64,000 bases of DNA from Rhodopirellula sp. P2. Lineage in GTDB: Bacteria; Planctomycetota; Planctomycetia; Pirellulales; Pirellulaceae. The DNA lies in assembly GCF_028768465.1 (NCBI RefSeq), contig NZ_CP118225.1:5871001-5935000 (forward strand). The letters run 5' to 3'. The notes beneath the pieces are model-generated. The model did not search any database. It worked only from the letters and a program-made list of their open reading frames with translations, and had not been told where the DNA came from. A program made the position numbers and the translations under genes. Positions within the stretch are counted from its first letter, which is position 1; every line of letters starts with the position of its first letter. This document shows positions 8,478 through 16,713 of the stretch, piece after piece.

Positions 8478-9389
8478 CTACTTTCCGTCCAGCAATCTCG
8501 CTGGATTGGTCTGGGTCCACGCTTGGATGCTGGCTTCGTCGACACTCAATTCTTGACGCAGCTTTTCGGTCATGCTTTGAACCGATGTCGCGCACCCCGC
8601 GAAGTGCGTGCGGCACTCTGCCCAGGCCGCACCGTCGTCATCGACGTGCACGTTTTGGCCGGCCAACGCATACGTCCCTGGCCCCAACCCAGCCGCACTG
8701 ATCGCATCACTGACGATGATGATGTTCTGTTCGGGCACACACTTCAAATAGTTGCCCAGCGCCATCATCGGAATGTGAAAACCATCGGCAATGAAGCTGA
8801 TCGCCAACCGCGAGGCACGCGAAAGAACTCGCTGCACGATGTTGTCGTGACGGGGCACTTCCGAAGGACACGCGTTGCCCAGGTGAGTGAACATCGTCAG
8901 TCCGGAATCGATCGCGACATCCAAATCCTTCAACGTCGCGTTGGTGTGCCCCGCCGCCACGATGATTCCCTGCTCACTCAGCCAATTCGTCGTTTTGCCT
9001 GCCGAATCTTGCTCCGGTGCCAACGTGACCAATCGAACATGCCCGCGTCCCGCATCCACCAATCGCTGGGCATCCTCGCGATTCGCTGCCCGGATCTCCG
9101 ATTTCGGGTGCGCCCCCGCGTAACCATCCCAAGGGGAAAGGAACGGTCCTTCAACATGGATTCCGGCGACCGTTTTCGCGACCTCCTCATCCTGTTCGAT
9201 CGCGTCCGCCAAGCGGCCGATGCGAGCGCACATCGCGTCCATCGAGTCGGTGATCACCGTGCCCAAGCACCGATCCACCTGATGAGAACGCATGACTCGA
9301 CAGGCCTGCTGAACTTGCTCGATCGACAATTCATCGCCGTTGAAATCCACGCCCGCGTAACCGTTGACTTGCAGATCGACGTGGCTCAA
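8478..9389 (-). CDS. nagA: N-acetylglucosamine-6-phosphate deacetylase, barrel-only form
   Basis: It removes acetate from GlcNAc-6-phosphate to give glucosamine-6-phosphate for NagB. The TIM-barrel core is recognisable: HVDLQVNGYAGVDFNG at the start (the E. coli-like QxN form of the metal-site strand), HVEGPFLSPWDGYAGAHP, GHTNATLKDL, TMFTHLGNACPSEVPRHDN, ADGFHIP, and IIIVSDAISAAGLGPG with the catalytic aspartate. I chose the TTG at 9389 because it overlaps the nagB stop as TTGA and gives 303 residues. An in-frame start at 9674 would lie entirely inside nagB in another frame and adds only low-complexity sequence. NagA proteins are usually about 380 residues. Here both halves of the small beta-sandwich domain are missing, as the product stops at NPARLLDGK. 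Confidence 0.88.
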   Translation of the reverse strand: MSHVDLQVNGYAGVDFNGDELSIEQVQQACRVMRSHQVDRCLGTVITDSMDAMCARIGRLADAIEQDEEVAKTVAGIHVEGPFLSPWDGYAGAHPKSEIRAANREDAQRLVDAGRGHVRLVTLAPEQDSAGKTTNWLSEQGIIVAAGHTNATLKDLDVAIDSGLTMFTHLGNACPSEVPRHDNIVQRVLSRASRLAISFIADGFHIPMMALGNYLKCVPEQNIIIVSDAISAAGLGPGTYALAGQNVHVDDDGAAWAECRTHFAGCATSVQSMTEKLRQELSVDEASIQAWTQTNPARLLDGK

Positions 9390-10153
9390 TTGCCAGGCTC
9401 CATCGAATTGCGAGTGTCGCGATCCAGTTCTGCTGACGACGCGATGTCGATGATCAGCGTCGCATTGGGATGCTGATGCAGTGCCGAAGCCGGAACCATT
9501 GGGTCGTTGACCACCGACAGAGTTTTCGCCACCGCTTCCGCCTTTTGAGCGTCGGGAACGGAACAAAAGATTTGACGGGACTTCAGGATCTGCTGAACCG
9601 ACATGCTGATCGCTTGGGTCGGCACTTCCTCCAGAGACGAGAACCAACCTTCGCCAACCTGTTGCTCGCGACACCGTTGGTCCAAGTCCACCAGGAGATA
9701 CGGATCGGTGGTGGTGAAGTTGGCAGGGGGATCGTTGAACGCCAGGTGTGCGTTCTCACCGATTCCCACCAAAGACACGTCGATGCGTGTTTGACGAAGC
9801 AAATCGCCCACACGTTTCATCGTTTCCACCGGATCGCGATCCCCGCGAAGAAAATGAAACTCGCCAGGCGAGACTTTTTCAACAAAGCGTTCGCGAAGGT
9901 ATTTGCAAAACGAGGCGGGATGATCCGGCGAAATCCCGACGTACTCATCGAGATGGAAACCGGTCACTTTGGACCAATCGATGCCTGGTTGTTCTGCCAG
10001 AGACGACAAAACTTCAAACTGTGACGCACCGGTCGCCACGACGAGATTGGCATGACCGAACTCATTCAGTGCCATTCGGATGGAATCGGCGGCATTTCGG
10101 CCCACCCACAGCCCCATTTCGAAGCGGTCAGCGGCTAGGATCTTGTTCAACAT
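9386..10153 (-). CDS. nagB: Glucosamine-6-phosphate deaminase
   Basis: The 255-residue cytoplasmic enzyme converts glucosamine-6-phosphate to fructose-6-phosphate and ammonia, feeding amino sugars into glycolysis. Family motifs are the phosphate loop VVATGASQFEVL (about 38-49), FHLDEYVG with Asp69, and GIGENAHLAFNDP (130-142) with the catalytic His136. In E. coli the residue five after this histidine is Glu148; here it is Asp141. The usual GxxGH is GENAH. It overlaps nagA by 4 bases (translational coupling). It is divergent from the Nramp-type transporter, with only 54 bases between, which must hold both promoters. Substrates may come from chitin or peptidoglycan sugars. Confidence 0.93.
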   Translation of the reverse strand: MLNKILAADRFEMGLWVGRNAADSIRMALNEFGHANLVVATGASQFEVLSSLAEQPGIDWSKVTGFHLDEYVGISPDHPASFCKYLRERFVEKVSPGEFHFLRGDRDPVETMKRVGDLLRQTRIDVSLVGIGENAHLAFNDPPANFTTTDPYLLVDLDQRCREQQVGEGWFSSLEEVPTQAISMSVQQILKSRQIFCSVPDAQKAEAVAKTLSVVNDPMVPASALHQHPNATLIIDIASSAELDRDTRNSMEPGN

Positions 10154-10207
10154 TGGCGGTCGCAGAAGGCGGCTAACAAATCATACGTTCATCGACAAGG
10201 CTTCATT

Positions 10208-11527
10208 GTGACACAGCCGGTAGCAGTAAACGAGAGTGGTTGGAAACGATATCGACGAATTGGCCCCGCGATTGTGGTCGCGGCCGTCGTTCTCGGCCCC
10301 GGAAGCATCGTCAGCGCCAGCCGCGTGGCCTGCGGCGAAGGCTTCGATCTGCTGTGGATCGTCCCCTTGGCGGGCATTTTAATGATCGGAATGACCGCTG
10401 CCTCGATGACCATCGGCGTTTGCAAAGAAAAAACTCTGTGCGGCTTGGTCGCCGATCGTTTTGGACGCTGGGCCGCGTGGGTCGTCGGATTGTCGCTGCT
10501 GATCGCGATCACGTTGTTCCAAGCCTCCAACAACAACGCGATGTGGATGGCCGTCAGTGGTTTCATTGGCCACGAAACAGTGGACAAATGGTCAACGCTC
10601 GGCCGAGCTTCGGGATTGCTGCTGTTCAACGGAGCCATCATTGCCTTGGTGTGGTTGGGCCGCCGAGATCTGTATCGCTGGATCGAACGAGCGATGGCGT
10701 TCCTCGTCGGTGCAATGGTGCTCTCGTTTGGAGCCAGCATGTTTGCATCGGCACCGGATTGGAGCGAAGTCATCGGCGGACTGATCCCCAGTTTGCCGAC
10801 CCCGGACGCGACAAGCACGCTGCCGACCGAAGCCGAAGCGGTGGCCAGTTCCGACAACGCCTCGATCGCCTGGATGAGCATGGCAGCGCTCGTCGCGACC
10901 ACGTTCTCCGTTGCGGGAGCGTTTTACCAGTCCTACCAAGTCAAAGAAAAAGGCTGGAAGCGAGCCAACCTCTCGACCGGTTTGGTCGACGTGTTTGTGG
11001 GCATTTCTTCCTTGGCCCTGATCACGGGAATGATCTACGTCACCGCTGCAACCGCCCTGCACGGCAACATCGCCCCCCAGGATCTGACCGACGCCTCCGT
11101 CGTCGCCTTGTCCCTCGAACCGCTGTTCGGATCCTGGGCCCGGATTGTCTTCTCCATCGGAATCTTCGCGGGTGCGGCCAGTTCATTCCTGGTCAACGCG
11201 TTGATCGGCGGTGTCGTCTTCTGCGACGCGATCGGAACCGATTGTCGAGTTTCCTCTCAACCGGTCCGACGAGCCACCATCGCGGCCCTGCTGGCGGGCT
11301 GGGCGGTTGCCAGCCTGGCGGCGCTCACCAACGTGGACCTGGTCAGCTTCATCGTCATCGCCCAGTCCCTGACGGTGCTTTGCTTTCCTTTGCTGGCCGG
11401 CGTGATCGTTTGGCAATTGCACACCTTGGACCGCCACGATGTCGCCTGGCCCATCCGAGTGCTGGCCTGGATCGGCTTGGCCGTCGTGATTGCCCTGTCC
11501 CTGAAAACGCTCAGCGGGTTGATTTGA
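10208..11527 (+). CDS. Atypical Nramp-family divalent-metal transporter
   Basis: The 439-residue inner-membrane protein begins at GTG and has about 11 hydrophobic helices in the Nramp order. The first helix carries GPAIVVAAVVLGPGSIVSASRVA. Canonical Nramps have DPGN in this helix; here it is GPGS (30-33), so the metal-binding Asp and Asn are both absent. The helix-6 MPH motif is also replaced, reading GAFYQSYQVKEK. The fold is clear, but the substrate (Mn, Fe, Mg or something else) cannot be inferred from the normal signature. It is divergent from nagB. No MntR-like or Fur-like operator was identified in the 54-base gap. Confidence 0.85.
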   Translation: MTQPVAVNESGWKRYRRIGPAIVVAAVVLGPGSIVSASRVACGEGFDLLWIVPLAGILMIGMTAASMTIGVCKEKTLCGLVADRFGRWAAWVVGLSLLIAITLFQASNNNAMWMAVSGFIGHETVDKWSTLGRASGLLLFNGAIIALVWLGRRDLYRWIERAMAFLVGAMVLSFGASMFASAPDWSEVIGGLIPSLPTPDATSTLPTEAEAVASSDNASIAWMSMAALVATTFSVAGAFYQSYQVKEKGWKRANLSTGLVDVFVGISSLALITGMIYVTAATALHGNIAPQDLTDASVVALSLEPLFGSWARIVFSIGIFAGAASSFLVNALIGGVVFCDAIGTDCRVSSQPVRRATIAALLAGWAVASLAALTNVDLVSFIVIAQSLTVLCFPLLAGVIVWQLHTLDRHDVAWPIRVLAWIGLAVVIALSLKTLSGLI

Positions 11528-11576
11528 GCGTGATCGCAAAAATCGGTGGCAACCGAGCGGAAACCGGGCAACCGAC

Positions 11577-12917
11577 TCAGTGAAGCGCCGCGGCAAACAC
11601 CTTCGAAATCTGAGCCTGTTGGTCCGGTGTGATCCAGCGCAAATCGATTGCCACACCGTCGTCGGAAGGTTCCACCAACAAACACGTGTCCCCCTTGGTC
11701 AATCGCTCGACGATGACCGCGGGGCTGGCCGTGTTGACTCGCACCAGCACCTGCCGAGAGGGCAACCGACCGGTGTCGAGAGGCATCGACGCGGGCTCCT
11801 GCGTGACCGTCGCCGACGTCACGCCGTCCACCCCTGACAACTGCGTCGCCAATCGCTCCGCTCGGTCTTGCAAATTGCTTTCGCCGGCGGAGATCAACCG
11901 GTCCACAGGCAATCCACTGTCACAGGCCAGTAGCGCCGCCGCGTTCAACATCGCGACCATCGCATCGGGTGCCTGCAACATCGAAACACGCGGGTCTTCG
12001 TCCCAGGCCTTCATCCATTCGGAGCGTCCGATCAGCATGCCCATGCCAGGCGTTCCGGTCAGAACCCCGCCGCCCATCAAGACGGCATCGGCCCCCGCCT
12101 TGATCAACGCCGCAGCACTGCCGCTGTTTTCCGATGAGGCCCCCAACAGCCGAGTCGAGGGTGCCACCACAACTTCCGAAACATGGTGCTTGCGTCGCGT
12201 TTCCGTATCGAGCGTGCAGCATGCTTTCGGCAACCGCACCAACGTCGTGGTTCGCTGACCGCCAAACGATCGACTGGGACAGCCCCCCATCGCGCCGACC
12301 AAGTCAGCTTCCGTGAAGCCCTCCGCTGTGCCCACTTCGCGGACCGAGCCTCCGGTCCAACGTTGCAGTTCATCGGCCAAGCACGCGGAACTGCCCGCTT
12401 GCAGCGGCACGGCACAACACCGCGGCACGAGAATCCGTCCCGATCGCCGGCCGCATTGTCCGAGCAAGCTCAAACCTGCATCAAATGAATTGACCACCAG
12501 GACTTGCACTTCGGTGCCACTGGCGTCGGATAAAAATCGTTCGACCGGTTGGGTGCGGCGCTGTCCCACAGGCAGAACGCAGTCGCCCATCAGATACGGC
12601 GCCGCAGCGGCCATCACGGCTGCGTCCACGGCCACGCCGCTTCCCAGTTCGTGCGTCAGATTCCCTGATCCATTGATCAGAGTGTGGGGACGCTGAAAGG
12701 ACGCTGCTGAAGACCACGCGTCGCGAAAGGGTCCCGCCCCGGCTTCGGCTTGCTTGAGGATCGAATCGACCTTTTCGCGAGCGACCCGAGGCAGTTCCTC
12801 GACCAATTTCGTGGCTTGGTCCTTGAGGTTCTGAGCGGTTTCCGGATCGGTCGCTTGCCGAGCCAGATCCGCCACACCACGTCGCAACAAATCCACCGTC
12901 CAGGGAGGCAGTGCCAT
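11577..12917 (-). CDS. SelA-like PLP-fold protein lacking the catalytic lysine
   Basis: This 446-residue protein aligns by eye with L-seryl-tRNA(Sec) selenium transferase. An N-terminal helical region (1-70) is followed by RPHTLINGSGNLTHELGSG (76-94), matching SelA's xINATGxxLHTNLGR. GADAVLMGGGVLTGTPGMG (275-293) matches GADLVxFSGDKLLGGPQAG. Then DPRVSMLQAPDAMVAMLNAAA parallels HPLxRALRxDKMTLAALEAT. The SelA lysine that binds pyridoxal phosphate falls at Val285 here. It is therefore probably not a SelA-type transferase as normally understood. It could be a non-catalytic paralogue, a structural or binding protein, or an enzyme using other chemistry. No selB, selC or selD is nearby. It is convergent with the Nramp-type gene. 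Confidence 0.78.
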   Translation of the reverse strand: MALPPWTVDLLRRGVADLARQATDPETAQNLKDQATKLVEELPRVAREKVDSILKQAEAGAGPFRDAWSSAASFQRPHTLINGSGNLTHELGSGVAVDAAVMAAAAPYLMGDCVLPVGQRRTQPVERFLSDASGTEVQVLVVNSFDAGLSLLGQCGRRSGRILVPRCCAVPLQAGSSACLADELQRWTGGSVREVGTAEGFTEADLVGAMGGCPSRSFGGQRTTTLVRLPKACCTLDTETRRKHHVSEVVVAPSTRLLGASSENSGSAAALIKAGADAVLMGGGVLTGTPGMGMLIGRSEWMKAWDEDPRVSMLQAPDAMVAMLNAAALLACDSGLPVDRLISAGESNLQDRAERLATQLSGVDGVTSATVTQEPASMPLDTGRLPSRQVLVRVNTASPAVIVERLTKGDTCLLVEPSDDGVAIDLRWITPDQQAQISKVFAAALH

Positions 12918-13245
12918 CAGAAATCGTTTTCAATAGGAGGAGAAGACCAGTCCAAAACCGTCCTCTCCATCATCCTCCACCCCACCTCAACACGCAAGAA
13001 AGGATTTCCGGCCGCGAATGGTCGCCACGACACGAACCTCTCCGATCGAAAAGCAACTGGGTCGAAACGCAGCTTGCACATCGATTCACGCGGGACTCGA
13101 ATCGCACCAGGCTTTCGCACTCATGGCGTATCCGGCGACTTCGCGATGCAGATCACGCTGATTGCCATCGTCGCACGGGACAACATCCCTCCGAAACAAT
13201 CTCCCTGACAAACAGGGGACCACGGCCTGATTCGTCCCAGTGAGA
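12918..13245. other. Intergenic region with no gene recognised
   Basis: These 328 bases lie upstream of the SelA-like gene and downstream of the small secreted protein, both on the minus strand. Short open frames on both strands have no recognisable motif. The region presumably holds the SelA-like promoter. No hairpin with a T-run was seen. Confidence 0.4.
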
Positions 13246-13740
13246 TCAGGGGCGTTGTTGACCCAGGAAGTCGTTGACGTTGGCGACTCGTTCTTCGGGG
13301 CCCGTTTCAGCTTTGGGAGCACCGAACATCGAACTGAAGAACCCAGGCGAATCGGACTTTTCAGTCGCTGTCGACTGGGTACCAGCTCCGGCGAACATGT
13401 TCATCGGATTCAGACGAGCTGGATTGAATGTTTCTTTGGTTCGCTGCCAAGACGCTGACGCGGTGTTTTTCACATCCGTCATCAAGCCGTCTTTGCGTTC
13501 CACAATCCGATTTTGATCGTCGTCCGGAACCAGAAAGGATGGCATGCGAAAGCTGGGAGCCTTCGGCATCGAGGGCATCTTCCAGTTCGCTGGGTTGAGT
13601 GTTTGAGCCATCTTGGAGAAAGCTCCTGGCTCAGCGTCTTGCGCAGACGCCGACGTGGCAACCAGAAACTGGCTGCCGACAAACAAACAAACACAGACCG
13701 TGAGTCGATGCGAAAAAGGCGACATTTTAAAACGGGGCAT
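13246..13740 (-). CDS. Small secreted hypothetical protein
   Basis: The 164-residue protein begins MPRFKMSPFSHRL, followed by a signal peptide with hydrophobic core LTVCVCLFVGSQFLVATSA and cleavage near ASA-QDAEP. The mature part is rich in Met, Pro, Asn and Phe. It includes repeats of a short theme: NPANWKMPSMPKAPSFRMPSF and ARLNPMNMF, then PGFFSSMFGAP. The C-terminus reads ERVANVNDFLGQQRP. I chose the ATG at 13740 because the signal peptide then starts the protein and GGAG lies about 8 bases upstream. Coding frame extends to 13914 without supporting signals. Family and function are unknown. It is probably periplasmic. Confidence 0.7.
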   Translation of the reverse strand: MPRFKMSPFSHRLTVCVCLFVGSQFLVATSASAQDAEPGAFSKMAQTLNPANWKMPSMPKAPSFRMPSFLVPDDDQNRIVERKDGLMTDVKNTASASWQRTKETFNPARLNPMNMFAGAGTQSTATEKSDSPGFFSSMFGAPKAETGPEERVANVNDFLGQQRP

Positions 13741-13861
13741 TGAGAACGCTCCACGTGCTACGATTCGGAAATTCAACGTTGGATCAGCTATCGCCTTTCC
13801 GCCAGAACCGCCGCAAGCCCAGTTTCCGATTCCACTTCCCAAAAAGTGTGACAAAACGGAA

Positions 13862-14563
13862 TCAATAAGGCACCTCGACCGCGTCGCACAAGAAACGCAT
13901 GAACGGCCTGGCATCTCGAATCAATTGCGTGATCCGAGCCACCGAGTCCTTGGCGGTGATCTCTTTGGGGGCCAACGTGGCGATGCCGATGAAGTCGATC
14001 CGCCGCAAGTCCTCAATCATCGGATGGTCGCGGTCGTAGTCGCGTGGGGACGTCTTCAGCCGGTCCCCGCCCAACTCAAACGAGGTCCGAAAGGACTTGG
14101 CATCGCGAGCCCGTCGCCAAGCTTTGGGATCCTCCGCGAGGGCGGCTCGAATCGCCGCCAGTGTCTCACGTTGCGGTCGCCACACCCCCATCCCCACAAA
14201 GCATTCCTCCGCGGACAAATGAACGTAGCCGCCGGGCGCATGAATGTCGTCGGACACCGTGCCGGTGAAGCACGCGTCATGTCGCAGAGAGATCCCCACG
14301 TTGGTCTTGTACGGCGTCTTGTCCTTGCTGAACCGCGTGTCGCGGTGGATCCGCATCAGCGATCCACCCTGGGTTTTGTCGATCACGCGCAGCATCGGTG
14401 CCGATCGTTTCAGCGGAACGGCCAGTTGCCGAATCAGCTCGAATGCCGGTTGCCGAACATCAGCTTCGTAACGGGCCTTGTTTTCAGCGAACCACTCCCG
14501 GTTGTTGTTGTCCGTGAGATCTTCGAGGAACTGAAACAACTCGGGTTGGATCGGAGACGTCAT
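13862..14563 (-). CDS. DUF2461 family protein
   Basis: The 233-residue protein matches the DUF2461/TIGR02453 pattern: FQFLEDLTDNNNREWFAENKARYEADV at the N-terminus, then RIHRDTRFSKDKTPYKTNVGI near residues 72-92, and GGYVHLSAEECFVGMGVWRP. Family members are about 220 residues, so it is full length. The molecular function is not established. There is no signal peptide. It starts 5 bases after the flhB stop, so it is probably on the flagellar export transcript, but no functional link to flagella is known to me. Confidence 0.88.
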   Translation of the reverse strand: MTSPIQPELFQFLEDLTDNNNREWFAENKARYEADVRQPAFELIRQLAVPLKRSAPMLRVIDKTQGGSLMRIHRDTRFSKDKTPYKTNVGISLRHDACFTGTVSDDIHAPGGYVHLSAEECFVGMGVWRPQRETLAAIRAALAEDPKAWRRARDAKSFRTSFELGGDRLKTSPRDYDRDHPMIEDLRRIDFIGIATLAPKEITAKDSVARITQLIRDARPFMRFLCDAVEVPY

Positions 14564-14568
14564 GAGGA

Positions 14569-15651
14569 TCAGGCTGCGGTTGCTTGAGGAACTTTCTTGC
14601 CTTGCATTTGATACACGTACCGCAAGATTTCTGCCACGGCTTGGTATTGCTCGGCCGGGACCTCTTGGCCCACATCGACCAGCTTATAGAGAGCCTGAGC
14701 CAGCTCCTTTCGTTCCACCACCGGAATGCTATTTTCCAAAGCCAATCGCCGGATCCGCTGTGCGATCATGCCAGCGCCTTTGGCCACCACGATGGGCGCC
14801 GGCATCGTCAACGGATCGTACTTGATCGCGATCGCGAGTTCCGTTGGATTGCTGGCCACCACGTCGGCCTTGGGAACTTCCGTGCCGAGTTGCCCCATCG
14901 CCAATTGACGAGCGACCTGCCGACGACGTGCCGCGACTTGTGGGTCCGCCTCCGTGTCCTTCATTTCATCGCGAACTTCTTGGTCTGTCATCATCAAGTC
15001 TTGTTCTGTCTTCCACCACTGGTAGACGTATTCAATCAGCGCCAACACGAACAACCCCACACCGATCCACAACGACACCCCGAACAAGGTGTCAAACATC
15101 GACTTGGCCAATTGCGGCACGGACAACGACGCCATCGAGATCACGTCGCCATGGTGTGCTCGCAGTGCCAAGTAAGCGATGCCACCAATGATGCCGACTT
15201 TGAACATCCCGAACACCAATCGCATCACGCCCTGCAGGGATAGAATCCGTTTGGCTCCGGACATCGGGCTGATGTTGCTCAGCTTGGGCATCAACTTTTC
15301 AGTCGACAGCAACAACCCTGACTGAAAGACGTTGATCAACACGCCACCGATGAACATCAAAATCATCATCGGAACGGCAGCCATCGCCAGTCGTTGCGAG
15401 ATCTGCAAGATGTACTGCGTGGCATCTTGGTTGGTCATGGGCGCCAACTTGGTTTGACCGAGGGCATGCTCAATGCCTCCCGCCAAATAAGCCGCCATGT
15501 TTCCGCCGATGGCGTACAGGGCCCAGATCGCAGCCAGCAGCAGAGTCGCCGACGTCAGGTCTTGGCTTTTCGCGATCTGGCCTTTTTCGCGAGCCTGCCT
15601 GCGTTTGCGTTCTGACGCTGAGTGTTTCTTATCTCCACCGGAATCAGACAT
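14569..15651 (-). CDS. flhB: Flagellar type III export apparatus protein FlhB
   Basis: The 360-residue membrane protein switches substrate specificity of the flagellar export gate. A basic N-terminus (KKHSASERKRRQAREKGQIAKSQD) is family-typical. Four hydrophobic segments lie at about 33-60, 88-115, 145-165 and 190-212. The cytoplasmic domain carries the autocleavage motif NPTE at 268-271 (NPTH in E. coli), within VVASNPTELAIAIKYD. The end contains VGQEVPAEQYQAVAEILRYVY. It overlaps fliR by 8 bases, and DUF2461 follows after 5 bases. Confidence 0.96.
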   Translation of the reverse strand: MSDSGGDKKHSASERKRRQAREKGQIAKSQDLTSATLLLAAIWALYAIGGNMAAYLAGGIEHALGQTKLAPMTNQDATQYILQISQRLAMAAVPMMILMFIGGVLINVFQSGLLLSTEKLMPKLSNISPMSGAKRILSLQGVMRLVFGMFKVGIIGGIAYLALRAHHGDVISMASLSVPQLAKSMFDTLFGVSLWIGVGLFVLALIEYVYQWWKTEQDLMMTDQEVRDEMKDTEADPQVAARRRQVARQLAMGQLGTEVPKADVVASNPTELAIAIKYDPLTMPAPIVVAKGAGMIAQRIRRLALENSIPVVERKELAQALYKLVDVGQEVPAEQYQAVAEILRYVYQMQGKKVPQATAA

Positions 15652-16438
15652 CAGGCGTCGTCCAAATCGCGGACAATCGCTCGACGTTCGCCGTCAAGTC
15701 TTCTTGGAACATCCAGGCGACCGAACCGATGGTCAAAGCCGTGACCACCAGCATCGCCAGGGCGTTGATCGACAACCCAATCGCCAACACGTTGATCTGC
15801 GGCAATGTCCGACTGATCAAACCGGTCACCAGGTTCGCCAGCAACAACGCCGCGATCACCGGTCCGGCCACGCGAACGCCACTCGCCATCGAATTGCCCA
15901 TCACCACAATCACGGCGTCCATCATCGAATCCGTGAACCGCACGTTGCCCGGTGGAATGTGCTGAAAGCTTTCGACCAGCAAACGCAGCACCACTCGGTG
16001 GCCTCCGGTGATCAACATCACGGTTGTGACCAACATCCCGACCATTCGCGCCAACGCCGGCATGCTGCTGGAGGTCGTCGGGTCCACCGAATCACCGAGC
16101 TGCATGCCGCCGGTGCTGGTGATCGCTTCGCCAGCCAGTTGCAACCCGGTGATCACCATTTGAGTGGTCGCACCGATCAGCATTCCGATCAACGCTTCGC
16201 GACCGATCGCAACGGCCAGTTCAGGCAAGTTTTCGATCGTTGGCATCGAAGGATGGTCACACTGGGCCGCCAAGGTCGGCATCAGGATCGCCGTCAGAAC
16301 CAGTGCCAGCAAAGCTCGGATCCGTTTGGGAACCCCCACACCGATCGCGGGCATCGCCATCAGCAACATGCCCAAGCGAGTCAGCACGAGTGTGCCGAGC
16401 ACCAGATGACTGAAAATCAAATCAACGAAGGCTTGCAT
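15644..16438 (-). CDS. fliR: Flagellar type III export gate protein FliR
   Basis: The 264-residue protein is nearly all transmembrane segments. It has FliR-typical sequences: LTRLGMLLMAMPAIGVGVPKRIRALLALVLT at the N-terminus, then GREALIGMLIGATTQMVITGLQLAGEAIT, QLGDSVDPTTSSSMPALARMVGML and LPQINVLAIGLSINALAML. It forms the export gate core with FliP and FliQ. It starts 2 bases after fliQ and overlaps flhB by 8 bases, so these four are one tight operon. Confidence 0.95.
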   Translation of the reverse strand: MQAFVDLIFSHLVLGTLVLTRLGMLLMAMPAIGVGVPKRIRALLALVLTAILMPTLAAQCDHPSMPTIENLPELAVAIGREALIGMLIGATTQMVITGLQLAGEAITSTGGMQLGDSVDPTTSSSMPALARMVGMLVTTVMLITGGHRVVLRLLVESFQHIPPGNVRFTDSMMDAVIVVMGNSMASGVRVAGPVIAALLLANLVTGLISRTLPQINVLAIGLSINALAMLVVTALTIGSVAWMFQEDLTANVERLSAIWTTPDV

Positions 16439-16440
16439 CG

Positions 16441-16707
16441 CTACAAACCACCTGCGTCTTCAAAGACGTGCCGAGTGAACTCAACCATCCGCGACATCAA
16501 CCACGGCAAACAAGCGATCAAGACCGCAGCCATGGCCATGATTTTCGGAACGAATGAAACCGTTTGATCTTGGATTTGCGTGAGCGCCTGGATCAGCCCG
16601 ATGACCAGTCCGGCGAGCATGCCGACCGCCAACATCGGCAGCGCCAAAATCACGGCGGCCAACAAAGCCTCACGAACCAAATCAATTGCATCGGAAGATT
16701 CAAACAT
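16441..16707 (-). CDS. fliQ: Flagellar type III export gate protein FliQ
   Basis: The 88-residue protein has two transmembrane helices (about 13-36 and 49-72). It carries the family core GMLAGLVIGLIQALTQIQDQTVSFVPKIMAM. Length is normal for FliQ (about 89). It starts 6 bases after fliP. Confidence 0.95.
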   Translation of the reverse strand: MFESSDAIDLVREALLAAVILALPMLAVGMLAGLVIGLIQALTQIQDQTVSFVPKIMAMAAVLIACLPWLMSRMVEFTRHVFEDAGGL

Positions 16708-16713
16708 ATTGCA

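Noticed and set aside
9390-9674. Longer N-terminus for nagA
   Set aside because: This in-frame part lies inside nagB on the same strand in another frame and looks like frame-shadow sequence.
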